In this document: piece after piece, positions 35,253-40,452 of the stretch
Numbering within the stretch: the first letter of the stretch is position 1
How the letters are laid out: every line of letters begins with the position of its first letter
Origin: Bacteroidaceae bacterium
GTDB taxonomy: Bacteria; Bacteroidota; Bacteroidia; Bacteroidales; Bacteroidaceae
Direction of reading: 5' to 3'
DNA: 40,452 nt
NCBI GenBank assembly: GCA_017645305.1
Contig: JAGCPD010000034.1
Coordinates: 1-40,452, forward strand
Translations under genes and position numbers: made by a program
The notes under the pieces: model-generated
Told to the model about the DNA's origin: nothing
The model's input: only the letters and a program-made list of their open reading frames with translations
The model's database searches: none

Positions 35253-36437
35253 ATGCGAACGACAAATTTAAAAAAAATAACTCTGCTTTTGTCTGTGCTG
35301 CTCAGCGTCACAGCAGTAAAAGCTCAGGATGTGAAGAATGTCTTCAATCCTGAACAGTATGGTGTTACGTCATTGGCCATTGCTCCCGATGCCCGTGCCG
35401 GTTCTATGGGTGATATCGGTGCAGCAACAGAGGCCGACGTTTATTCTCAGTACTGGAATCCTGCCAAGTACCCTTTCAATGTAGCCCGTGCCGGAGTGGG
35501 TATCAGTTACACCCCTTGGTTGCGTAAGTTGGTAAACGACATCAACCTGGCCAATATAACAGGTTTCTACAGAATTGGTGATTATTCTGCAGTTTCTGCT
35601 TCGCTCAGGTACTTCAGTCTGGGTGAGGTTTATCTGAGTGAGATGGAAGATATGACCATCAAGCCTTATGAGATGGCTATCGATGTTGGTTACAGCCGTA
35701 TGCTTAGCCAGTGCTTCTCTATGGGTGTGAACCTTCGTTTCATATTTTCAGATATCAAGTACGATTATACTTCCGAGAGTAGTGCCGGTAAGGCTTTTGC
35801 AGCCGATATCGCCATGTACCGTTTAGGTTATTTTATGCTGGGTAACCGCGAGTGCAGCCTGGGCTGGGGTATCAATATCAGTAATATTGGTAGCAAGATT
35901 TCTTTTGGCGGTTCTGACGATTCTGAGTTCATCCCCACCAACCTGCGTATGGGTGTGAATGTTACCATTCCTTTCAACGAATACAACAAGTTCAGCCTTG
36001 CTTTTGATGCCAATAAACTGTTGATTCCTACTTATCCTAAGCAGGAGGAAGGGGAGGCCGAGAATGATTATCTTGATCGTGTACAGCGTGATTATTACGA
36101 TATCTCGCCCATCGCCGGTATCTTCAAGAGCTTTGGCGATGCACCTGGCGGCTTCAAGGAAGAGTTGCAGGAGATACGTTGGAGTTTCGGTTGCGAATAC
36201 ACCTATAACGACCGCTTTATGCTTCGTGCCGGTTATCATCATGAGTCGGAGAACAAGGGTAATCGTAAGTACTTCACCGTTGGAGCCGGTTTCCACATGA
36301 GCGTCTTCACCATCGATGCTGCATACACTTTCAGTACGGCTCAGTCTAATCCTCTCGACCAGACTATGCGCTTCTCCCTTGGTTTCGACCTTGACGGAAT
36401 GCGTGACCTCTTTGGCAGGTTAAGAAGAAGAAGGTAA
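35253..36437 (+). CDS. porV: Type IX secretion outer-membrane shuttle protein PorV
   Basis: A 394-residue outer-membrane beta-barrel of the FadL-like PorV/LptO family. The signal peptide ends at VKAQD. The family landmarks include GVTSLAIAPDARAGSMGDIGAATEADVYSQYWNPAKYPF, SYTPWLRKLVNDINLANI and the final RFSLGFDLDGMRDLFGRLRRR. PorV carries T9SS cargo from the SprA translocon to the PorU sortase. It pairs with porU upstream, and a strong terminator follows at 36531-36566. Sequence and length are typical. Confidence 0.95.
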   Translation: MRTTNLKKITLLLSVLLSVTAVKAQDVKNVFNPEQYGVTSLAIAPDARAGSMGDIGAATEADVYSQYWNPAKYPFNVARAGVGISYTPWLRKLVNDINLANITGFYRIGDYSAVSASLRYFSLGEVYLSEMEDMTIKPYEMAIDVGYSRMLSQCFSMGVNLRFIFSDIKYDYTSESSAGKAFAADIAMYRLGYFMLGNRECSLGWGINISNIGSKISFGGSDDSEFIPTNLRMGVNVTIPFNEYNKFSLAFDANKLLIPTYPKQEEGEAENDYLDRVQRDYYDISPIAGIFKSFGDAPGGFKEELQEIRWSFGCEYTYNDRFMLRAGYHHESENKGNRKYFTVGAGFHMSVFTIDAAYTFSTAQSNPLDQTMRFSLGFDLDGMRDLFGRLRRRR

Positions 36438-36530
36438 GATTCTAACGATGCATCACCACTGTGGGATTGCCCCTTACTGAACGTAATTGTCTGAATTTTC
36501 AGTTGGTTAAATATATGTATATTGGACTTG

Positions 36531-36566
36531 CCCGATTCAATTTGGTTTTGAATCGGGTGATTTTTT
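36531..36566 (+). terminator. Intrinsic terminator after porV
   Basis: CCCGATTCAA (36531-36540) and TTGAATCGGG (36548-36557) form a perfect 10-bp stem with a 7-base loop, followed by TGATTTTTT. It separates porV from the next gene. Confidence 0.88.
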
Positions 36567-36629
36567 CGAGGTAAAAACCGCTGCTCAAATAAGAGAATAC
36601 CGTATTATATAACCATAAAAACAATAAAC

Positions 36630-37496
36630 ATGAAAAAGAAACTATTCCCTTACGTACTGACTTTCATTGCAATCACAATAATTGCGATAGTTCCGAGCAT
36701 GGCTCATGAAAATAGGATGCAAAAAAATGAATATCCGGAATTCAAGCACGAGAAATTTGCCGTGCAGGTACCCTCTTTTGAGAAAGTTGTTCGGGTGACG
36801 GCAACTGGGGTGAATATCCGCAAACAGCCTAATGCGCAAAGTCCAAGGTTGATAGCAGTACCGGATTATGAGTGTATGGATTGTCCGCTTGACCTTGTGT
36901 GGACCAGTAGAGCACCGAAGAAAAATGAAGAGGTAATCTATGCAGATGAACTTTATGTTGCTCCTTTGTTAGGAGAAAGTGGAGACTGGTTTCAAATTAA
37001 TATAAGCAATGTTCGCGGAAACAGTTTGAAAACATCAGCTTATGTTATGAAGAAGTTCTGTAAGGTACAGGAAGTCAGGCCACTTACGCTACCTGTTCCT
37101 GACGATATTGATATGGATGTTGCAATGGTCAAATCTGGGAAATATGCAGGTCTGTGTTTTTTATACTCCTTTGATGGCATGGAAGGGGAGGCATCATTAG
37201 AGTTGGGTAAATACTTAAACGGCATGTTTGTCTTTCCATACTCTATTTGTGTGGTAATGTCAGATGATAATAGTATAAAATTTACTGACTACGAATATCC
37301 TTGTCTGAGTATTGGCAAAAATGCGTTTTATTCATCGTCTGCAGAAAAAATGAATCTGGAGATATTAACATCTAACACCAGAATCATTGACTACCTTATG
37401 AATAATCTCGACAAGATGCAGAGTTATTCAACAACGGTCTATTATGGTGTAGAGGAAGATGATGGTTGGCATTCAATGGATATAACAAACGAATAG
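36630..37496 (+). CDS. Exported protein with SH3-like domain, function unknown
   Basis: A 288-residue protein with a signal peptide (KKKLFPYVLTFIAITIIAIVPSMA). Residues 51-130 resemble a bacterial SH3 domain: VVRVTATGVNIRKQPNAQSPRL, a Cys-containing insertion (DYECMDCPLDL), then a GDWFQINISN strand and a second SAYVMKKFCKV strand. Such domains often bind cell-wall peptides. The C-terminal half (about 150-288) is unrecognised and acidic near its end. The gene is more A/T-rich than porV and stands alone between a terminator and a convergent gene. I do not recognise a family beyond the SH3-like core. Confidence 0.7.
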   Translation: MKKKLFPYVLTFIAITIIAIVPSMAHENRMQKNEYPEFKHEKFAVQVPSFEKVVRVTATGVNIRKQPNAQSPRLIAVPDYECMDCPLDLVWTSRAPKKNEEVIYADELYVAPLLGESGDWFQINISNVRGNSLKTSAYVMKKFCKVQEVRPLTLPVPDDIDMDVAMVKSGKYAGLCFLYSFDGMEGEASLELGKYLNGMFVFPYSICVVMSDDNSIKFTDYEYPCLSIGKNAFYSSSAEKMNLEILTSNTRIIDYLMNNLDKMQSYSTTVYYGVEEDDGWHSMDITNE

Positions 37497-37550
37497 GTGC
37501 CCACCCAGTTAGGAACAGAAGGTAGAAGAGGAAACGCAGGGTTCTTAGGT

Positions 37551-38360
37551 TTAACTGTCTTTCAGCGCGCTGTAGATGATGTTAAGGCGTTGAATTTCTG
37601 GGAGCTGGGCATTTATGGCGGCAGCATCGTGGTTCTTGGCAGCCTCGCTTAACTTCTCCAGTAGCTTGCAGACATCCCCCTCAGCATCGTCCCCGCCTCC
37701 ATAACTCTTAACCATGTGAGTAGGGAAGGGCCCGGTAAGGATGTTATAGGTGGTACCGTCCATTCTATTGGAAGGTCGGTCGGTAACTCTGGCAGAATTA
37801 ACGATATTGTCCATCAGGCTTCTCATGGCCTGACACAAATCCTGCTGAACCTCTGTAGCAGAGGCTTCCATCTTAGCGAATGGCTTCTTCGATGTGGTCT
37901 TTCCGATACCCAGGTAAATCAGTTTGTTGTTCTCAACGGCAAACCCGCAGGTAAGGCTGAATGAAGGTCGGATAATCACCATATAGTTATGTCTGGGAAA
38001 GGGATTCTCTGGCCTGTTGCGGGGAGCCCATTGATTCCTGAATGCCTCAGACAGGCTGTCTCTTATGTCCTCATCCTTTATCTTTTTTGCCTTCTTTTCA
38101 TATGCCTTGCGAGCCCGAACACGTTTCTCGTGCATTTGCTTCTCCCATTTAAAGTACTCGTCATGTTTCCCCTCAAAGACAAAGGCATTTGCACGTGCCT
38201 GAAACATATCCTCGCCACCATAATAACGTTCATCATGGAATGCAGGCTCAGCCAGAAAGTGTCCTTCCCTCTTCTGTGCCCACATTTGGCTGGCAAAGGC
38301 GAGGGCTGTGAACAACACCAGAACACCCACCAGAGCGTTAGAACTTTTCAAGGTTTTCAT
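37551..38360 (-). CDS. Exported protein of unknown function
   Basis: A 269-residue protein from the ATG at 38360 (MKTLKSSNALVGVLVLFTALAFASQMWAQ), a signal peptide cleaved near WAQ; the frame upstream offers only a TTG. Residues 30-100 are charged and helical (KWEKQMHEKRVRARKAYEKK). The middle segment has MVIIRPSFSLTCGFAVENNKLIYLGIG, a beta-rich block. A glycine-rich VKSYGGGDDAEGD motif precedes a C-terminal helix pair. I do not recognise the family. It has a good promoter of its own and faces the SH3-like gene with 54 bases between the stop codons. Confidence 0.7.
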   Translation of the reverse strand: MKTLKSSNALVGVLVLFTALAFASQMWAQKREGHFLAEPAFHDERYYGGEDMFQARANAFVFEGKHDEYFKWEKQMHEKRVRARKAYEKKAKKIKDEDIRDSLSEAFRNQWAPRNRPENPFPRHNYMVIIRPSFSLTCGFAVENNKLIYLGIGKTTSKKPFAKMEASATEVQQDLCQAMRSLMDNIVNSARVTDRPSNRMDGTTYNILTGPFPTHMVKSYGGGDDAEGDVCKLLEKLSEAAKNHDAAAINAQLPEIQRLNIIYSALKDS

Positions 38361-38401
38361 TTTTCTTACATCTTTAAAAGTAAACAACGTAATTTCTATA
38401 G

Positions 38402-38432
38402 CAAAATTACGATAAAGCGAGCGGAATACAAA
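38402..38432 (-). promoter_or_regulatory. Promoter for the exported unknown gene
   Basis: Minus strand TTTG (38432-38429), 19 bases, TAATTTTG (38409-38402), then the ATG at 38360. This is a full match to the Bacteroidetes consensus. Confidence 0.7.
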
Positions 38433-38488
38433 ATAAATCCAATTTTATTTTTAATCCCAAGCGAAAAGTGAAAAATGTAAATAAGTTA

Positions 38489-38572
38489 CGCTAACCGCTA
38501 ACCAAGAATTTTCAATTTTCCATTATCCATTATCTATAAAAATGGTTAGCGGTTAATGGTTAGCGGTTAGCG
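38489..38572. repeat. Inverted GGTTAGC repeat pair
   Basis: CGCTAACCGCTAACCA (38489-38504) is the exact reverse complement of TGGTTAGCGGTTAGCG (38557-38572), and an extra TGGTTAGCGGTTA copy is at 38543-38555. The same unit recurs in direct array at 39831-39859. Confidence 0.8.
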
Positions 38573-38644
38573 AATTACTTCCTCCCTCCTTGGGGGGAGT
38601 TAGAGGGGGGCTTTTTTCATTCTTTCATTCTTTCATTAACAAGA

Positions 38645-38667
38645 AAAGAGGGGACGCGCCCCTCTTT
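38645..38667 (-). terminator. Intrinsic terminator after the HU-like gene
   Basis: AAAGAGGGG and CCCCTCTTT form a perfect 9-bp stem with a 5-base loop, eight bases past the stop codon on the minus strand, followed by TCTTGTT. It ends the smalltalk-HU transcript. Confidence 0.8.
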
Positions 38668-38675
38668 CCTTGTAC

Positions 38676-39464
38676 TTAATCTTCAATCGGATCCCCATTC
38701 CCCTTGGTGAAGAGTTTGGATGCAACCTCACTGGTCTGTCCGTCCTTGATAGCTATTACCTTCACGGTAGCGGTGTCAGAGAGCGTGACAGCCTCACTGT
38801 AGAGCGTACTCTCACTGGTTGGTGTGCTGCCATCCGTAGTGTAACGGATTTCTGCTCCGTCAGGTCCTGTGATAGTCACCTCAGTAGTCTCCTCAAAAGG
38901 AGTCAGTCCGCTGATGACAGGACTTGCCAAACTACCCTCGTTTTGGTTTTGGTTTTCGTTATCGTTTTCGTTACCATTCTGGTTCCCGCCCTGGTTTTCG
39001 TTTTCGTTTTGGTTTTCGTCATCCTCCACGTTTCCACCGTCGTCGCTGGTCACGCGCTTCACAATCTCACCGTTGCGGTTGTAGCAGGTAATCTGGATGG
39101 CCGTGTTAGCCAGCTCCTCCTTCAGGTCCGTGCTGGGAGTGAACACAATGCGGCGACACTTAATCAGACCCGTTTTCACATCGTTCACGTTGGCCACCGC
39201 CTTAGAGCGGACAGTGAATCGCATAGTACCCAGACCAGGTATGGCAACGCTGTGTCCCTCGGTAGCCCAGGCCTTGATTACCTCGCCGGCTGCATCCCAG
39301 CAGGCCTGCATCACGCCCTTGCTCACACCGCTGCGCAGGGCAGCCTCCTTGATTACCTTCTCCTTGGTCAGGGCAATGTACAGTTTCGGAGTCATTACAT
39401 AGTAGTAACCGGGTACCTTCCCAATCTTCAGATTCGTCTCTCGTGCATTAATTTTGATACTCAT
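38676..39464 (-). CDS. HU-like DNA-binding protein fused to a chitobiase-type C-terminal domain
   Basis: A 262-residue protein with three parts. Residues 1-125 are an HU/IHF-like domain of the Bacteroidetes type (YYYVMTPKLYIALTKEKVIKEAA, then SVAIPGLGTMRFTVRSKAV, then IVFTPSTDLKEELANTAI). Residues about 142-175 are a low-complexity Asn/Glu/Gln linker encoded by a GGTTTTCGTTTTG-type microsatellite. Residues about 178-250 resemble the chitobiase/hexosaminidase C-terminal (CHB_HEX_C) fold: VTITGPDGAEIRYTTDGSTPT, then VKVIAIKDGQTSEVA. There is no signal peptide. HU-like genes with a smalltalk neighbour are common in Bacteroides accessory loci; the job of an Ig-like domain normally found on exported enzymes is unclear. 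Confidence 0.85.
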   Translation of the reverse strand: MSIKINARETNLKIGKVPGYYYVMTPKLYIALTKEKVIKEAALRSGVSKGVMQACWDAAGEVIKAWATEGHSVAIPGLGTMRFTVRSKAVANVNDVKTGLIKCRRIVFTPSTDLKEELANTAIQITCYNRNGEIVKRVTSDDGGNVEDDENQNENENQGGNQNGNENDNENQNQNEGSLASPVISGLTPFEETTEVTITGPDGAEIRYTTDGSTPTSESTLYSEAVTLSDTATVKVIAIKDGQTSEVASKLFTKGNGDPIED

Positions 39465-39499
39465 GATTCTAATTACTTTTAAAATTTAACAATAGATTT

Positions 39500-39599
39500 T
39501 TTCGTTTTGGTTTTTGTTTTGGTTTTCGTTTTGGTTTTCGTTTTGTTCTCGTTACTAAAGTCTAAAACGGTTTTCGTTATCGTTATCGTTATCGTTTTG
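39500..39599. repeat. Microsatellite between the smalltalk and HU-like genes
   Basis: Noncoding runs of TTTTGG/TTTTCG units at 39500-39551 and CGTTAT units at 39569-39599. They are the same units that encode the Asn/Glu/Gln linker inside the HU-like gene (about 38937-39030), in the same orientation. Confidence 0.75.
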
Positions 39600-39601
39600 A
39601 T

Positions 39602-39706
39602 TTAAAATCCTCTCATACAACTGGTGATGCCCAGTGCGGTAAGGAATGCTGTGAGCGCAGCTACTATCACCTTCACTATCAGCTCAATGATTCTCTTGTT
39701 TTTCAT
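39602..39706 (-). CDS. Smalltalk-family small membrane protein (34 residues)
   Basis: A short gene encoding 34 residues, starting MKNKRIIELIVKVIVAALTA and ending TSCMRGF. It has a basic N-terminus and one hydrophobic helix (residues 6-28), then a Thr-Ser-Cys near the end. I recognise this as the 'smalltalk' family of very small Bacteroidales proteins, normally found beside an HU-like gene and often a lytic amidase gene. Here it lies upstream of the HU-like gene on the same strand, 137 bases away; no amidase gene is in the window. The LGITSC ending resembles a lipobox, so a lipoprotein is possible, but the mature peptide would be only five residues. Function is unknown. Confidence 0.85.
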   Translation of the reverse strand: MKNKRIIELIVKVIVAALTAFLTALGITSCMRGF

Positions 39707-39723
39707 AATAAATTGGTTAGCGA

Positions 39724-39769
39724 TTCATTGTTCATTGTTCATTGTTAATTATTCATTGTTCATTGTTCA
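39724..39769. repeat. Tandem TTCATTG repeat
   Basis: About six TTCATTG/TTCATTGT units interrupted by one TTAATTA, 18 bases upstream of the smalltalk start codon, in its 5' leader. Confidence 0.7.
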
Positions 39770-39830
39770 CTCTCTATATTGAACGTTCAATTTTCTTTTT
39801 AAAGCTAAAGTATAAAGTCTAAATTTCTTT

Positions 39831-39859
39831 GGTTAGCGGTTAGTGGTTAGCGGTTAGCG
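39831..39859. repeat. GGTTAGC direct array
   Basis: Four GGTTAGC/GGTTAGT units, spaced by GGTTAGCG periodicity. The same unit as the inverted pair at 38489-38572. It is too short and lacks unique spacers, so it is not a CRISPR. Confidence 0.75.
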
Positions 39860-40052
39860 TTCGATTCTTAACTCTTAACTCTTCATTCTTAACTCGTTTA
39901 CACTTGTCAAATATTTTCTCATCATTATTAATTGTCCATTATCAATTATCCATTGTCCATTAAATTCCCTGCAATGGGAATTTTTGCGCCCCTTAAGTGC
40001 TGCAAAATTTTTCCTTAGTGGCAGCATCTGCAACCCTTATCTTTTCACAGTG

Positions 40053-40060
40053 CAAAGGTA
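40053..40060 (-). promoter_or_regulatory. Possible promoter -7 element for the smalltalk-HU transcript
   Basis: Minus strand TACCTTTG, a perfect -7 box, but no TTTG at the expected -33 distance (a TTTG occurs 31 bases away). If used, the leader is about 345 bases and includes the hairpin at 39962-39983 and the GGTTAGC array. Confidence 0.5.
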
Positions 40061-40122
40061 TGACATTGCCATTGCGGTTCACGAATAAATGACAAACTTT
40101 TTTCACATTTTTTTACAGGCGC

Positions 40123-40286
40123 GGTCATGAGTGTCATGTGTCATGAGTGTCATTAAGGATTTCAAAGTGGAAAATGCTCACAATATATATAATAATGTAT
40201 TATTATATATATTGTGGCAAAAAAACAGCCTTCTGTTCAGAAAACGTTAATGACACTCATGACCAATGACATTAATGACATCAGTT
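40123..40286. repeat. Iterated and inverted TCATGAGTGTCAT motifs around an AT palindrome
   Basis: TCATGAGTGTCAT occurs at 40125-40137 and 40141-40153 with a 16-base period. TCATGAGTGTCATTAA (40141-40156) is exactly inverted at 40247-40262, followed by AATGACATTAATGACAT variants. Between them is a perfect palindrome with 18-bp arms and a 2-base centre (40179-40216). The layout suggests a multi-site protein-binding region or origin-like structure. Confidence 0.75.
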
Positions 40287-40325
40287 CCCCGTGTTCTACC
40301 CTAGAAAACGTGGTTCTTTTGCAAT

Positions 40326-40452
40326 TTAGTTGAAATAATAGTATCCCAGCATCATTTTTCTTTTAAGTAATTCCAATTTTGCTCTTCCATACATTGTTCG
40401 TTTCACCTCCTTTAATTTGTTTACGAATCCCTCTGTTATCCCATTCCTGACA
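40326..40452 (-). CDS. ISL3-type transposase, C-terminal fragment (continues beyond window)
   Basis: The minus strand is open from the window edge to TAA at 40326-40328. The translation contains NGITEGFVNKLKEVKRTMYG and then RAKLELLKRKMMLGYYYFN, matching the conserved end of ISL3-family DDE transposases (the 'N-x-K-x-x-K-R-x-x-Y-G-R' segment). The IS end probably lies at about 40312, where GGTTCTTTTGCAATTTAG starts just outside the coding sequence and resembles ISL3-type ends. The gene is cut by the window edge, so whether the transposase is intact cannot be judged. Confidence 0.8.
   Translation of the reverse strand, partial: VRNGITEGFVNKLKEVKRTMYGRAKLELLKRKMMLGYYYFN

Larger units (their letters stand above)
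38361..38675. other. Repeat-rich intergenic region
   Basis: These 315 bases hold, in order: a minus-strand promoter (38402-38432); an inverted pair of GGTTAGC repeats (38489-38504 with 38557-38572, 16/16 complementary); a TTTTCCATTATCCATTATC run; a GC-rich CTCCTTGGGGGGAGTTAGAG element; a TTTCATTC triple repeat (about 38616-38637); and the HU-gene terminator. No gene is seen. Confidence 0.7.
39707..40325. other. Repeat-dense noncoding region upstream of the smalltalk gene
   Basis: No gene is seen in these 619 bases. From left to right: tandem TTCATTG repeats (39724-39769), a perfect palindrome ATTGAACGTTCAAT (39778-39791), a GGTTAGC array (39831-39859), TTAACTC runs (about 39867-39895), a hairpin AAATTCCC/GGGAATTT (39962-39983), a minus-strand TACCTTTG (40060-40053), iterated and inverted TCATGAGTGTCAT motifs flanking a long AT palindrome (40123-40286), and the presumed end of an insertion sequence from about 40312. 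Confidence 0.7.

Noticed and set aside
38670..39482. 270-codon plus-strand frame
   Set aside because: Antisense to the HU-like gene; its Phe/Val-rich repeat is just the complement of the Asn/Glu/Gln microsatellite.
39831..39859. Possible CRISPR-like array
   Set aside because: Units are about 8 bases with no unique spacers, and no cas genes are present.

Overview
The window is a Bacteroidales chromosome segment, most like Prevotellaceae. Evidence seen in the sequence: several promoters of the Bacteroidetes form TTTG-N19/20-TAnnTTTG; type IX secretion genes porU and porV; the run rplM-rpsI-rpsB-tsf; the set nusB-yajC-YbbR-coaE-DUF5606; and a 34-residue 'smalltalk' protein next to an HU-like gene. 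No tRNA, rRNA or CRISPR array was seen.

Layout. Positions 1-5079 (+) hold the most unusual block: the 3' end of a membrane-anchored Ser/Thr kinase with a duplicated sensor-like domain, a glycine-zipper/EF-hand protein, an exported caspase-like protease, a zinc-ribbon FHA protein and a membrane-anchored PP2C phosphatase. This looks like a kinase/phosphatase/phosphopeptide-reader circuit with a protease. Positions 5076-7275 (-) carry housekeeping genes: an S4-domain RNA-binding protein, pth, rplY and a DUF3276/PUR-family gene. Positions 7403-10816 (+) are the nusB-yajC-YbbR-coaE-DUF5606 set. Positions 10842-15822 (-) are purL followed by two half-size chromate transporters.

Positions 16001-18915 (-) form a tightly overlapping operon: AraC-type regulator, cytosolic dipeptidyl-peptidase III, AlkD-like HEAT-repeat protein. 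Positions 19054-21648 (-) encode an 864-residue coiled-coil protein with an SbcC-type zinc hook but no ATPase halves. hisS (21758-23116, +) is followed by an exported GH27 alpha-galactosidase, a lipoprotein glutathione peroxidase and a NamZ/DUF1343 peptidoglycan hydrolase, all on the minus strand. Positions 27583-30774 (+) are the ribosomal operon. A fumarylacetoacetase-family hydrolase, porU and porV follow, up to 36437. Two exported proteins of unknown function come next.

The last 2 kb (38361-40452) is repeat-rich accessory DNA. It has an HU-like DNA-binding protein fused to a chitobiase-type C-terminal domain, the smalltalk gene, microsatellite and GGTTAGC repeats, a region of iterated and inverted TCATGAGTGTCAT motifs around a perfect 18-bp-arm palindrome, and the 3' end of an ISL3-type transposase.

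A recurring theme is that short dispersed repeats of the intergenic type appear inside the reading frames of purL, hisS and the alpha-galactosidase without breaking the frame. All family assignments come from reading motifs by eye; no database search was run.
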